A stretch of 64,000 bases of DNA from JAEKNW01 sp963677815 (GCA_963677815.1 OY782499.1:2108001-2172000), one strand, 5' to 3'; positions 15,743-24,672 are shown, counted from the first letter of the stretch. The notes: generated by a model from the letters alone, not told the origin. Numbers and translations: made by a program.

Positions 15743-17131
15743 TTATTTTTTCTCCCATTTTGTCCCATCTTTTGTATCAAGTAACTGAATACCTTCTTGT
15801 AAGAGAGAATCTCTGATTTTATCTGAGAGGACCCAGTTTTTATTTGCTTTTGCTTCATCTCGAATATTAATTAAAATTGTGAGTAATTTTTCAGATAAAG
15901 CACCTAAATCATTAGATAGTTTGCTCTCAATCTCTTGGAAAAAACCTAATACACTACCTAATTCATATAGCAAATCAGCTGCTTCCTTTCTAACAGATTC
16001 TTCTTCTTTATTTGATTTAACTATTTTTGCTAGTTCAAACATCACTGACAAAGCTTTAGCTGTATTAAAATCATCATCCATAGCAGTAAAAAAAACATCT
16101 TTTAAGGAACTGAAACGACATGAATAATCTTGCCTACCTGCTTGAGGGAGGTAATTAATTGTTTTTATAGCTTTATAGAAGTTTTGGACAGCTGTATCAG
16201 ATTCTTGCATAATATCACGATTGAAATCAATAGGTGACCGATAGTGTTTTGATAGGAAGAAGAACCTAATAGCTTCAGCATCGTATTCTTCTAAAATGTC
16301 TCTAGCGGTAAAGAAATTATTAAGGCTTTTAGACATTTTTTCACCCTCGATATTAATAAAACCATTATGCATCCAGTAATTAGCTAAGGGCTTATGTGAA
16401 AGAGATTCCGCTTGAGCGTTTTCATTTTCATGATGTGGGAACACTAAATCAACTCCACCACCATGGATGTCGAAAGACTGACATTCAAGGTATTTTTGAG
16501 ATAAAACAACACATTCTGAATGCCAACCTGGTCTACCTTGTCCCCAAGGTGATCCCCAAACTGGCTCGCCGGGTTTTGCCTTTTTCCAGAGAGTAAAGTC
16601 TGCTGGGTGCTTTTTATTAGTGTTTGCTTCTACTCGTGCACCAGCTTTTTGGTCATCTATTTTTTTCCCTGATAATTTTCCATAATCTTTGAAGCTTTCT
16701 ACTGAGAAATAAACATCTCCATCCACTTGATAAGCAAAACCCTTATCTTCTAAATCTTTTATAAGCTTAATTATTTCTCCAATTACTTCAGAAGCTTTAG
16801 GTTGAAAATCAGGTTTTTTGATGCCAAGTCTTTGAGTATCTTCTTCGAAAGCAGTTATATACTTCTTAGCTATCTTTTTAAAAGTAGAGTTATCTTCAAT
16901 TGCTTTATTAATTATTTTATCATCAATATCAGTTATGTTTTGAACATAAGTAACTTCAAAGCCTTTATATTCTAAATAATTTCTAACAACATCAAAGAAG
17001 ACAAAGGGTCTGGCATTCCCAATATGGAAATAATTATAAACGGTAGGCCCACAAGCATACATTTTTACTTTGTTAGCCTCAATAGGCGTAAAGTTCTCTT
17101 TTTTCTTTGTTAATGTATTATATATTTTCAT
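15743..17131 (-). CDS. cysS: Cysteinyl-tRNA synthetase
   Basis: CysRS charges tRNA-Cys. Class I signatures are present: the HIGH-type FHIGNARP at residue about 37, preceded by the zinc-ligand region YACGPTVYN, further zinc ligands in WHSEC and FPHHENE, and EKMSKS as the KMSKS loop. Length 462 is normal. It is the last gene of the run that starts with the thioesterase, 8 bp after rsmD. Confidence 0.97.
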   Translation of the reverse strand: MKIYNTLTKKKENFTPIEANKVKMYACGPTVYNYFHIGNARPFVFFDVVRNYLEYKGFEVTYVQNITDIDDKIINKAIEDNSTFKKIAKKYITAFEEDTQRLGIKKPDFQPKASEVIGEIIKLIKDLEDKGFAYQVDGDVYFSVESFKDYGKLSGKKIDDQKAGARVEANTNKKHPADFTLWKKAKPGEPVWGSPWGQGRPGWHSECVVLSQKYLECQSFDIHGGGVDLVFPHHENENAQAESLSHKPLANYWMHNGFINIEGEKMSKSLNNFFTARDILEEYDAEAIRFFFLSKHYRSPIDFNRDIMQESDTAVQNFYKAIKTINYLPQAGRQDYSCRFSSLKDVFFTAMDDDFNTAKALSVMFELAKIVKSNKEEESVRKEAADLLYELGSVLGFFQEIESKLSNDLGALSEKLLTILINIRDEAKANKNWVLSDKIRDSLLQEGIQLLDTKDGTKWEKK

Positions 17132-17139
17132 CTTTCCCT

Positions 17140-17697
17140 CTATAAGTCAATTTTAATATCATTCTTAGGTTCTAATATGGTCAAGGTAGCCATTTTTTTA
17201 TCACAGTGATAGGTAACAATATCTTTATAATCTTCTGGAATTTTTTCTTTCCTGGAATGTTCTATAAGAATTGCACCATTGGGATTCAATAGATTACTAT
17301 TAATAATTAGTTCTAATGTCTTAGTAATTAGTCCCTTATCGTAAGGTGGATCTAAAATAATTATATCAAAAGTATCTTCTGTTTTCTTTAAATAATTAAG
17401 AACATTTCTTTTATGAACCTTGCATATTCCCTTAGTTTTAGTTTTTTCAATATTTGCAAAAAGAGCTTGTAGAGCCTTATTAGACATTTCTACAAAATCA
17501 GCTTCAACTGCTCCTCTACTAAGGGCTTCTAATCCTAAAGCACCTGTTCCTGCAAAAAGGTCTAGTACTTTTTTACCCGTCCAATCTTGATATACTGAGA
17601 AAATATATTCTCTGAAATAATCAGTTGTTGGCCGTGTACTATTACCAACAACAGAAAAAATATTCATTCCTTTGAATTTTCCAGCTATAATTCTCAC
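17140..17697 (-). CDS. rsmD: 16S rRNA (guanine(966)-N(2))-methyltransferase
   Basis: RsmD methylates G966 of 16S rRNA. The sequence has the family N terminus MRIIAGKFKG, the STRPT motif, a SAM-binding LDLFAGTGALGLEALSRG and the catalytic DPPY. Length 185 is typical. The start is GTG at 17697 with AGGAGG 5 nt upstream; it overlaps the stop of the 53-codon ORF as GTGA, suggesting coupling. Confidence 0.94.
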   Translation of the reverse strand: MRIIAGKFKGMNIFSVVGNSTRPTTDYFREYIFSVYQDWTGKKVLDLFAGTGALGLEALSRGAVEADFVEMSNKALQALFANIEKTKTKGICKVHKRNVLNYLKKTEDTFDIIILDPPYDKGLITKTLELIINSNLLNPNGAILIEHSRKEKIPEDYKDIVTYHCDKKMATLTILEPKNDIKIDL

Positions 17698-17855
17698 TTT
17701 TTCCTCCTAGATGTTGAAGGAAACTTGATTTCTAATTGTTCTTCCTTTTGCTTGAAATTTGGGCAGGTTAATAATTCAAGTGTCTTTAATTGCTTACATT
17801 TCTTTTTACACTTAAGACACAAAGTGTTGTATTCTATTTTATCTTTCGTTTTCAT
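17694..17855 (-). CDS. 53-residue Cys-rich small protein
   Basis: A short ORF exactly fills the gap between the TPR-like gene and rsmD: ATG at 17855, TGA at 17694-17696 overlapping the rsmD GTG. The product is basic and has four Cys spaced C-x2-C-x3-C-x10-C (residues 13, 16, 20, 31), as in CLKCKKKC and TCPNF, which could bind a metal. The ribosome binding site is weak, so it may be coupled to the upstream gene 5 bp away. Family unknown; reality rests on exact fit, overlap and Cys pattern. Confidence 0.6.
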   Translation of the reverse strand: MKTKDKIEYNTLCLKCKKKCKQLKTLELLTCPNFKQKEEQLEIKFPSTSRRKK

Positions 17856-17860
17856 ATTAA

Positions 17861-18514
17861 TTAATTATTTTCTAATTTTATTGATGATAGAAGTAAAAAT
17901 AAATCTCCTATTTTAATTTCGGAAATCTTAGTATCTTTATTATAATAAGTATAAAGAATATTTATGAAGTCTTCAACCGTAACTTCGGGATTAATATCTT
18001 GATTAGATTCGAGTATTTCACTATAATCAAAGTTTGTTTCTTTAGTTTCTTCAAAATTATTTATTGTATCTTTTCCCTCTTCCTTTTCAAAAAATATTGA
18101 GACTAGTTCATTTTCTTTATTGAAATAAAATTCTTCTGAAGGAACAATTTGAAAATAACTCTTTTCTTCATCAGTGAATAATAAGTTTATTAGAGAATCA
18201 TATTCTGCCAAGAGTACTGGTTCTTGCTTACCAATTTCAACAGTTTCATTTGTTCCATGATTTTTTGTTTCATTAACATAAATATCAGGGTTAGTAGCAG
18301 ATTCTTGGGAGACAAAAACTTCAGATAAAGAAATTTTATCAGTTTCTGAATTAGGCTTTAGCTCATTCATAGACCGCAATTCATTTATCTTGTCTGCAAA
18401 GTCATGCTTACCAATTTTATGTAAGTAACTATATACTCTTAGTGCATCTTGAATCAATCCTTGCTGTTCATAAAGTTTAGCAAGAGTTGGTGTTGGATTG
18501 AATTTAAATTTCAG
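17861..18514 (-). CDS. TPR-like N-terminus protein, function unknown, probable CTG start
   Basis: The product is acidic, 217 residues. Residues 1-45 read like one TPR-type hairpin (TPTLAKLYEQQG, DALRVYSYLHK); the rest is Glu/Asn/Ser-rich and probably disordered, with a helical C terminus. The start is unusual: GGGAG at 18521-18525 lies 6 nt before CTG at 18512-18514, in frame, and the reading adds exactly the first half of the TPR hairpin. The next alternative, TTG at 18457, has no usable ribosome binding site and cuts the hairpin. No function can be assigned. Confidence 0.6.
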   Translation of the reverse strand: MKFKFNPTPTLAKLYEQQGLIQDALRVYSYLHKIGKHDFADKINELRSMNELKPNSETDKISLSEVFVSQESATNPDIYVNETKNHGTNETVEIGKQEPVLLAEYDSLINLLFTDEEKSYFQIVPSEEFYFNKENELVSIFFEKEEGKDTINNFEETKETNFDYSEILESNQDINPEVTVEDFINILYTYYNKDTKISEIKIGDLFLLLSSIKLENN

Positions 18515-18530
18515 TTTATTCTCCCATAAA

Positions 18531-19148
18531 TTAATTTGTACCTATATAAAATAATTCTTCAATTTTAGCAAGAGTTTTTTTACCAATACCCTTGATTTCT
18601 AGAAGTTCTTTCATATCTTTAAGTCCATTATTAATCTGAATAAAGTTTTTAATTTGATTAGCTTTCTTTACTCCTATGCCTTTTACTTTCATAAAATCAG
18701 TTAGTTCTGCTTGATTTATATTAATTTTATTATTTATATTTTGGGGTCTTGTCTTTGAGGAATATTTTGTTTTGAGAGTGTCATTTTCTAAAGCCTTTAA
18801 ATAAGGTAACCATTTAGCTAGACTCTTAAGACCTATACCCTTTATTAAAAGTAAATCATTGTTAGACTTCAAATCAAAGGTATCTCTAAAACTAATAATG
18901 CTTTTAGCTGTTTTCTCGCCAATCCCTTTTATTTGCATTAGCTCATCCTTACTAGCAGTTTTGATATTCACGCATAATTCATAAGGCTCTTTAATATCAG
19001 TAAATAGAGAATCTTGATTTACTTCCTTGGAATATAGGTAATTTGAAGATAAATTAAAAGCTATAATTGAAATGAAGGAAACTAATAAAATTATATATAA
19101 AAGTCTCTGTTCATTTGGAGTGAAATATTTTCTCACATAATTTCTCAT
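18531..19148 (-). CDS. ComEA-like membrane-anchored helix-hairpin-helix protein
   Basis: 205 residues with one N-terminal membrane segment (about residues 16-36), then four helix-hairpin-helix motifs, each containing KGIG: MQIKGIGEKTA, LLIKGIGLKSL, MKVKGIGVKKA and LEIKGIGKKTL. HhH domains of the ComEA type bind DNA without sequence preference, in competence on the outer face of the inner membrane. ComEA usually has two motifs, so this is a doubled version. The ATG at 19148 is preferred because it clears the upstream thioesterase gene, which ends at 19154. Whether this organism is competent cannot be judged from the window. Confidence 0.75.
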   Translation of the reverse strand: MRNYVRKYFTPNEQRLLYIILLVSFISIIAFNLSSNYLYSKEVNQDSLFTDIKEPYELCVNIKTASKDELMQIKGIGEKTAKSIISFRDTFDLKSNNDLLLIKGIGLKSLAKWLPYLKALENDTLKTKYSSKTRPQNINNKININQAELTDFMKVKGIGVKKANQIKNFIQINNGLKDMKELLEIKGIGKKTLAKIEELFYIGTN

Positions 19149-19153
19149 AATAC

Positions 19154-19546
19154 TTATTTCTTGATTTTTACAAAAGTAGCATATGCTTCTACGCAAAGAT
19201 GTTCATCAAATTCTATTCTTCCAGAAGTTTTTATTGTTCTACTTTTTTCTTGAATAATCTCTCCAATAATCTTAACTTCTTTATTAGTAGGAATAGGTCT
19301 TCTATACTTTATAACTATTTCACCTGTAACAGCCTCAACCCCTTTATAAAGAATTATTTTTGCCATTGCTTCATCAAGTAATGTGGCAACTATTCCACCA
19401 TGAGTAATACCTTCATAACCTTGAAAATGTTCTGGGACTGTATAATACGTGATAGATTTATTTTCATTATATTCAAAATTCAGCTTTAATCCAATAGGAT
19501 TATCTTTGCCACAAGCAAAACATTTATTATAGATAGCTTCTGCCAT
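19154..19546 (-). CDS. PaaI-type hotdog-fold thioesterase
   Basis: A 130-residue single hotdog-domain protein, probably an acyl-CoA thioesterase. The family pattern HGGIVATLLDEAMA is present after EGITHGG, and the N terminus carries CFACGKDNPIGLKL, typical of the DUF4442/PaaI-like group. ATG at 19546 is chosen for AAAGGAGC 5 nt upstream; an in-frame upstream stretch of 32 codons is basic and unlike the family. Substrate unknown. It heads the run that ends in cysS. Confidence 0.82.
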   Translation of the reverse strand: MAEAIYNKCFACGKDNPIGLKLNFEYNENKSITYYTVPEHFQGYEGITHGGIVATLLDEAMAKIILYKGVEAVTGEIVIKYRRPIPTNKEVKIIGEIIQEKSRTIKTSGRIEFDEHLCVEAYATFVKIKK

Positions 19547-19680
19547 ATCAGCTCCTTTAAATATTTTTTTACATTTTAATCTACCTGTAAATTTAGTAAA
19601 GAAATTTTTACTATCTCTGGATGATTTTGTTATAACTAGCAAGCAAAATTTTTATGCTTGGACTTGTCCCCAAAATAGTA

Positions 19681-19708
19681 TTGACATTAATTATCTGAAA
19701 TTTATTAT
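19681..19708 (+). promoter_or_regulatory. Candidate promoter for the tandem lipoprotein-ruvX-mltG run
   Basis: TTGACA at 19681-19686, 16-bp spacer and TATTAT at 19703-19708, 45 bp before the first start codon. The 207-bp divergent gap 19547-19753 holds nothing else clear. Confidence 0.6.
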
Positions 19709-19753
19709 AGTTTTGAATAATATTAAACTGATTTATAAGGATATTACTAAGAA

Positions 19754-20344
19754 ATGAAAATGAAAAGGAAAATCTTTCTGATAATGCTTTCGATTACATT
19801 ATTTTCCTGTGGTTTGTTTGAACCACGAAATAATGAGGACCCTGAAAATCCTGCTGAATGGATTGATTATCCAATCAATAGAGAGCAAGTTCTTTTAAAT
19901 TTAAAATTTTCTTACAAGTACCCTGAGAACCAAAATAAATACAACGAAATATTTACTTCCGATTTCATTTTTGAATTTGCAAGTCAAGATATCTCTGAAC
20001 ATTCTACACCTAGTCAGATAGGTTATCAAGAAGAAGCTAATATAATTTTTAATATTCATAAAATATTAGGTGATTATAACGAAAAAGTAAAAATCGATTC
20101 ACTGGTTTCGATAGCTGATCAGGATGATATAATAGATACTTCGTCAGCAACTTTATTCAGAAATTATTACATCAAAGTAATGGATATAGATTCTGATAAT
20201 TTGTTAAGAAGTTATAGTGGGAAAGCTCAATTTGAAATCGTTCAAGACCCAGAGACCAGTCTATGGAAAATTAAAAAATGGAAAGATTTCAGAAGAAATA
20301 CAAACAGAACATGGGGACTTTTTAAAAATGAATACTTATTCTAA
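19754..20344 (+). CDS. Lipoprotein, NTF2-like fold suspected (first of a pair)
   Basis: 196-residue lipoprotein: signal peptide with lipobox LFSC at residues 16-19. The mature part has helices followed by long beta strands and ends in LWKIKKWKDF, the pattern of SnoaL/NTF2-like proteins (helix-helix, then WKI-x-W strand). The next gene has the same layout and similar ends, so they are probably tandem paralogues. No catalytic residues can be named. Its last 17 bases overlap the next gene's start. Confidence 0.65.
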   Translation: MKMKRKIFLIMLSITLFSCGLFEPRNNEDPENPAEWIDYPINREQVLLNLKFSYKYPENQNKYNEIFTSDFIFEFASQDISEHSTPSQIGYQEEANIIFNIHKILGDYNEKVKIDSLVSIADQDDIIDTSSATLFRNYYIKVMDIDSDNLLRSYSGKAQFEIVQDPETSLWKIKKWKDFRRNTNRTWGLFKNEYLF

Positions 20345-20909
20345 AATATGTCTTTTGCTTGGATTAATCATCTTATTAAGTGCTTGTGATAATCCTTTCA
20401 ATCCAACATCAACCAACTCTCATACAAGTACTGAATTTGAGCCAAATGATGAACCTGCTGATTTATTAAGAAATCTGGAAGACGCTTATAGACAAAAAAA
20501 TCTTGATTTATACAAGTATTGTTTAACTGAGGACTTTAGATTTCAATTAATATCAAGCGAAGTATCTGATATTGGTATAGATTTAGATAACGACGGTTTT
20601 GCAGATGATGAGTGGGGTTTCCAAGAAGAAATTCAATATCATGAAAATCTTTTTGAAAGTGGTTCTTCTGATGGCCAATATCCACCTCCAGATCAAATTG
20701 ATCTATCTTTTGGTGGAGAACCAATTATCGACGATGATACTGAGGAAGGACATCAAGGCTGGAAGATTCTATCGTCTTATTTTAATTTGAATTTAAGATT
20801 CAATGATGGCTCAGATATTTCTGCCTTAGGGTATGTCCGCTTTTACTTACAACCAATTGATGGTGAATGGAAAATTGCTATTTGGCGTGATGAATCAAAT
20901 ATTTACTAG
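20328..20909 (+). CDS. Lipoprotein, NTF2-like fold suspected (second of a pair)
   Basis: 193-residue lipoprotein with signal peptide and lipobox LLSAC (residues 16-20). DLLRNLEDAYRQKNL opens the mature domain and GEWKIAIWRDE closes it, as in the preceding protein, supporting an NTF2-like duplication. ATG at 20328 is used because it is directly followed by a signal peptide and has GGGG upstream; it sits inside the end of the preceding gene. It is followed 11 bp later by ruvX. Confidence 0.65.
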   Translation: MNTYSKICLLLGLIILLSACDNPFNPTSTNSHTSTEFEPNDEPADLLRNLEDAYRQKNLDLYKYCLTEDFRFQLISSEVSDIGIDLDNDGFADDEWGFQEEIQYHENLFESGSSDGQYPPPDQIDLSFGGEPIIDDDTEEGHQGWKILSSYFNLNLRFNDGSDISALGYVRFYLQPIDGEWKIAIWRDESNIY

Positions 20910-20920
20910 GAAGAAGGTTA

Positions 20921-21337
20921 ATGGATAGATTGATGGCAATTGATTATGGAGAAAAAAGGATTGGAATAGCCTTAACAGATCCTTTAAAAATGTTTTCAAA
21001 ACCCTATAAAGTTCTTGATAACTCAGGTAAACAAAAGTTTGTTTCCGACTTAAAAGAAATAATAAAAGAACAGAATGTTTCTAAAGTTATCCTTGGTCAT
21101 CCCTTGGGAGAGGGTGGACAAGAAACGAAAAAGACTTTAGAGGTTCAAAAAATACACAATTTACTTTGTAAAAACTTAGATATTGAAGTTGTTTTGCATG
21201 ATGAAAGATTTACTACTGTTGATGCAAACAACGAACTTAAAAAGCTTGGTTATAATTATTTAGAAGCTAAGAAAGTTATTGATATGGTTGCGGCTAGTAT
21301 GATTCTAAAATCCTTTATGGAGAGGTATAATATATGA
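20921..21337 (+). CDS. ruvX: YqgF/RuvX family putative pre-16S rRNA nuclease
   Basis: 138-residue RNase-H-fold protein of the YqgF family, involved in 16S rRNA 5'-end processing in E. coli. Motifs: MAIDYGEKRIGIALTDP at the N terminus with the first catalytic Asp, ILGHPLGEGG, HDERFTT and a C-terminal DMVAASMIL with the last acidic residue. Its stop overlaps the mltG start as ATGA. Confidence 0.92.
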   Translation: MDRLMAIDYGEKRIGIALTDPLKMFSKPYKVLDNSGKQKFVSDLKEIIKEQNVSKVILGHPLGEGGQETKKTLEVQKIHNLLCKNLDIEVVLHDERFTTVDANNELKKLGYNYLEAKKVIDMVAASMILKSFMERYNI

Positions 21338-22353
21338 GATCCTCTTATAAAAAGATTTCAATAGTCTTTAGCTTAGCTATCTTTGTCTTTGCTTTTATTG
21401 GCTTTAAAGAGTTAAAGATTCCTACTTTAAAAGATACTTCTACAGTTATAACTTTAAAGATAGAAAGTGGCTCTTCTGTAAATTCAATAGCTGAAAAATT
21501 AACTAGAACTGGATTAATTAATAATGCAAATTGGTTTAGACTTTATACAAAAATTACAAGTAAGGATAAGAAATTAAAAAGTGGTACTTATAAAATACGT
21601 GGAGGAATGAATCTAATCCAAATCGTAGATTATTTAACTTCTAACAAGCAAGAAGTATATTTTCACCCCAATAAGATATCTATACCTGAAGGATTAACAA
21701 TAGAAGAAATTAGAAAGAAACTTGTTGAAGCTCAACTGGGGTCAGAAAAAGAGATAAATTCACTCTTTTATGACCAAGATTTTATTTTAGAGCAAACAGG
21801 GATTAATGCCACTTCTCTTGAAGGTTTTATTTATCCTAAAACATACTTTTATGAAAATGGTCTTACTTTAAAAGACTTCTTAATTAAATACCCTCTCAAG
21901 GAGTTTAAGCAAGAATTTGCAAACTACATTACAGATGATTCATTTTATAATAATTTGATTTTAGCTTCAATAGTAGAAAAAGAATCAGGCTCAAATAATG
22001 AAAAAGCTATTGTAGCTTCAGTTTTCAAGAACAGATTAAATAAGGATATGACCCTTTCTTCATGTGCAACACATAATAAAATATTTTTCCAAAAAGGGCA
22101 AAAACCACCTAAAATTCTTCGTAACAAACATCTTGAGATTGATTCCCCTTATAATACTTATGTTAATAAAGGCCTACCCCCTACTCCAATCTGTTCTCCA
22201 GCTAAAGATTCTTACCTTGCTGTAATATCTGATACCCATACAGACTATCTTTATTTCTTTGCAGACTTCAAAGGAAATAATATCTTCTCTAAAAGCTATC
22301 AAGAACATAACCGTAAAAAAAAAAGTTCTTGGAAAAATAATAGTTTAAGATAA
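21334..22353 (+). CDS. mltG: Endolytic transglycosylase MltG
   Basis: MltG cleaves nascent glycan strands in peptidoglycan, anchored in the inner membrane. Residues 7-25 are a membrane anchor. A LysM-like segment precedes the YceG domain, whose catalytic Glu is in IVEKESG; the motif SPYNTY...GLPPTPI is conserved. After GLPPTPI the usual NPG is CSPAKDS here. The 339-residue length is typical. The pair ruvX-mltG is translationally coupled by the ATGA overlap. Confidence 0.92.
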   Translation: MRSSYKKISIVFSLAIFVFAFIGFKELKIPTLKDTSTVITLKIESGSSVNSIAEKLTRTGLINNANWFRLYTKITSKDKKLKSGTYKIRGGMNLIQIVDYLTSNKQEVYFHPNKISIPEGLTIEEIRKKLVEAQLGSEKEINSLFYDQDFILEQTGINATSLEGFIYPKTYFYENGLTLKDFLIKYPLKEFKQEFANYITDDSFYNNLILASIVEKESGSNNEKAIVASVFKNRLNKDMTLSSCATHNKIFFQKGQKPPKILRNKHLEIDSPYNTYVNKGLPPTPICSPAKDSYLAVISDTHTDYLYFFADFKGNNIFSKSYQEHNRKKKSSWKNNSLR

Positions 22354-22368
22354 AATTTAAGGATATAT

Positions 22369-23058
22369 ATGAGAAAAGTAACAATCACTCCAAATGTTAA
22401 TATGTGGTCTCTAGGCTCTGTACTTATCCAAGTAGGTAATACAAAAGTTTTATGTAATGTTAATATATCAGACTCCTTACCATCTTTTTGTGTGGAAAAA
22501 GAACAAGGTTGGTTGTCTGCAGAATATAGTATGCTACCGTCAGCTACTAATCAAAGAACAAGAAGAGAAGTTACTAAAGGTAAGATATCTGGACGAACTG
22601 CCGAAATACAACGTTTAATAGGTAGGTCATTAAGAGGAGTAGTTGATTTAAAGAAAATACCAGGCATTAATATAACTATTGACTGTGATGTTATTCAAGC
22701 TGATGGTGGTACTAGAACAGCCTCAATTACTGGTTCTTGCGTAGCATTGGAAATAGCTTTTAATAAACTTCTAAGCCAAGGTATGATTCTTTCCAACCCG
22801 ATGAAAGAGAAAGTTGCTGCCATTAGTGTTGGATTAATAGAAGACCAAGTCTATTTGGATATGGATTATGCTAATGATTCAAATGCACAAGTTGACCTTA
22901 ATGTTGTAATGACAGAAAATACCAACCTGATTGAAATTCAAGGTACTGCAGAAGGAAGGTCTTTTAGTCGATTGGAACTAGATAATATGTTAAAATCTGC
23001 TGAAAAAGGAATCCTAGAATTAGTTAAAATCCAAAAGCAAGTTTTAAATCAAGTTTAA
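22369..23058 (+). CDS. rph: Ribonuclease PH
   Basis: RNase PH trims tRNA 3' ends with phosphate as co-substrate. Signatures: GSVLIQVGNTKVLCNV, the basic loop SATNQRTRRE and CDVIQADGGTRTASITG. At 229 residues it starts about ten residues later than most homologues, lacking the usual R-x-x-x-x-LRP lead; an in-frame stop just upstream excludes a longer version. Confidence 0.94.
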   Translation: MRKVTITPNVNMWSLGSVLIQVGNTKVLCNVNISDSLPSFCVEKEQGWLSAEYSMLPSATNQRTRREVTKGKISGRTAEIQRLIGRSLRGVVDLKKIPGINITIDCDVIQADGGTRTASITGSCVALEIAFNKLLSQGMILSNPMKEKVAAISVGLIEDQVYLDMDYANDSNAQVDLNVVMTENTNLIEIQGTAEGRSFSRLELDNMLKSAEKGILELVKIQKQVLNQV

Positions 23059-23067
23059 GAGGACATC

Positions 23068-23517
23068 ATGTATAGATCAGATAGAGAAGTAATCGACCCT
23101 ATTCATATTGAATCAATATTCAAGCTATCCAATATCTGCCGTTTAGCTTTTCATAATGAACCAGTACCTTACATAGTACCCATGAATTATGGATATTATA
23201 ATAATAAGCTCTACCTTCATTCAGCTAACAAAGGTCTAAAATTGGACTTATTAAAGAAAAATAATAATGTTGCATTTGAAATTGAAAATAAAATTGAAAT
23301 GGTTCAGATTATCGATGGTACAACCATGAAATACCAATCTATAATAGGACAAGGTATTATCAGAATTTTAGAAAGCGATCAAGATAAACAAGAAGCATTA
23401 AAACATTTAATAGAACATTCAGGTGGGCAATTTAGAAGACATGAAGAGAAAACTCTTAACCGTGTTACTATGCTTGAAATTGAAATTACGAAATTAACAG
23501 CCAAGGCTAATTTATAA
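23068..23517 (+). CDS. Pyridoxamine 5'-phosphate oxidase-fold flavoprotein (NimA-like)
   Basis: 149-residue split-barrel flavin-binding protein resembling NimA/YhbP-type proteins. Support: VPYIVPMNYGYYNNKLYLHSA near residue 30-50, with the FMN-binding strand pair, and LEIEITKLTAKA at the end. Reaction unknown; relatives include nitroimidazole reductases and flavin or heme binders. It lies 9 bp after rph. Confidence 0.8.
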   Translation: MYRSDREVIDPIHIESIFKLSNICRLAFHNEPVPYIVPMNYGYYNNKLYLHSANKGLKLDLLKKNNNVAFEIENKIEMVQIIDGTTMKYQSIIGQGIIRILESDQDKQEALKHLIEHSGGQFRRHEEKTLNRVTMLEIEITKLTAKANL

Positions 23518-23529
23518 TTTAGAGGAATA

Positions 23530-24672
23530 ATGTTTGAATATATAAAAACAGGAAAGTATTTTGCACAAATAGCAGGAGGCTTAGAAGTCCATGCTAAAGA
23601 AGAATTAATTTTACTTGGAGCTCAAATAATTCAGGAAGTACCTAGGGGGATTAGGTTTGCCTGTGACAAAGCTACCTTATATAAAATAGTTTATAAAGCT
23701 AGACTTATTCAAAGAGTTTTAGCACCAATCATAAGTTTGGAATGTCATAGTGAGAAATATCTTTATTCTCAATTATACAAAAATGTAGATTGGCTTTCAA
23801 TCTTTAATTTAGATGAAACATTCTCTATTGTTAGCAATGTTAGCGATTCTAAAATTGGAAATTCTCTATATGCAGGGCAGGTTATGAAGGATGCTATATG
23901 TGACCAATTTCGAGATAAGTATAATGCAAGGCCATATTTTGAATCTAAAAACCCAGACATTTCTTTTTCCCTCCATATCAGAAAAAACCTGGCAACAGTT
24001 TCTTTTGATGTAGCTGGAAAAAGTCTTCACAAAAGAAATTACCGACAAGGTGTAAATGTCGCTCCTATGCAAGAAACTTTAGCAGCAGCTGTTATCAAGC
24101 TGACTGAATGGGAAGGTGAAAGAGTGCTTATGGATATTATGTGTGGCTCTGGTACTTTGATAATAGAAGCTCTTATGAAATATTGTAAAATTCCAGCAGG
24201 CTATCTAAGAGAGGATAATGGAATCTACTATTTACCAGATTTTGATGAGAAACTTTGGATATCAATCAAAGACCAAGCTAATAGTGAGATTATAGACTTA
24301 CCTCAGGGTTTAATAGTCGGCTCTGATGTTTCTTCAAAATCACTTTCTTATGCTAGAAAAGCACTTGATTTACTGCCATCAGGAGACAAAGTTAAGCTTC
24401 AGGTATCCAAGTTCCAGGATTTACCACTAACAGAGAATAGGACAATAGTCTGTAATCCACCTTATGGAGTGAGAATGGGGAATTTAGAAAGAACAGAAGA
24501 ACTCTATAATGAAATTGGCGATTTTCTAAAGAAAAAATGTCCTCAAAGTACTGCATTTATATTATGTGGTTCAGCTGATTTAGTACCTAAATTACGACTA
24601 AGAGCCCATTGGAAAAAATCATTAAAGAATGGGAATTTAAATACCAAATTAGCTAAAATAATTATTAAATAA
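23530..24672 (+). CDS. THUMP-domain RNA methyltransferase (RlmL/YpsC-like)
   Basis: 380-residue SAM-dependent rRNA N2-guanine methyltransferase type. Residues 1-165 form an N-terminal domain with a THUMP module; DIMCGSGTLIIEA binds SAM and NPPYG is the catalytic motif. It resembles the methyltransferase half of RlmL (23S G2445). The length matches YpsC rather than full RlmL, which carries a second domain. Its stop overlaps the next start as TAATG. Confidence 0.88.
   Translation: MFEYIKTGKYFAQIAGGLEVHAKEELILLGAQIIQEVPRGIRFACDKATLYKIVYKARLIQRVLAPIISLECHSEKYLYSQLYKNVDWLSIFNLDETFSIVSNVSDSKIGNSLYAGQVMKDAICDQFRDKYNARPYFESKNPDISFSLHIRKNLATVSFDVAGKSLHKRNYRQGVNVAPMQETLAAAVIKLTEWEGERVLMDIMCGSGTLIIEALMKYCKIPAGYLREDNGIYYLPDFDEKLWISIKDQANSEIIDLPQGLIVGSDVSSKSLSYARKALDLLPSGDKVKLQVSKFQDLPLTENRTIVCNPPYGVRMGNLERTEELYNEIGDFLKKKCPQSTAFILCGSADLVPKLRLRAHWKKSLKNGNLNTKLAKIIIK

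Noticed and set aside
17725..17916. Plus-strand 63-residue ORF
   Set aside because: It is antisense to the 53-residue Cys-rich ORF and the TPR-like gene; no ribosome binding site.
19547..19642. 32-codon N-terminal extension of the thioesterase
   Set aside because: Basic, unlike the family, and the ribosome binding site sits before the internal ATG at 19546.
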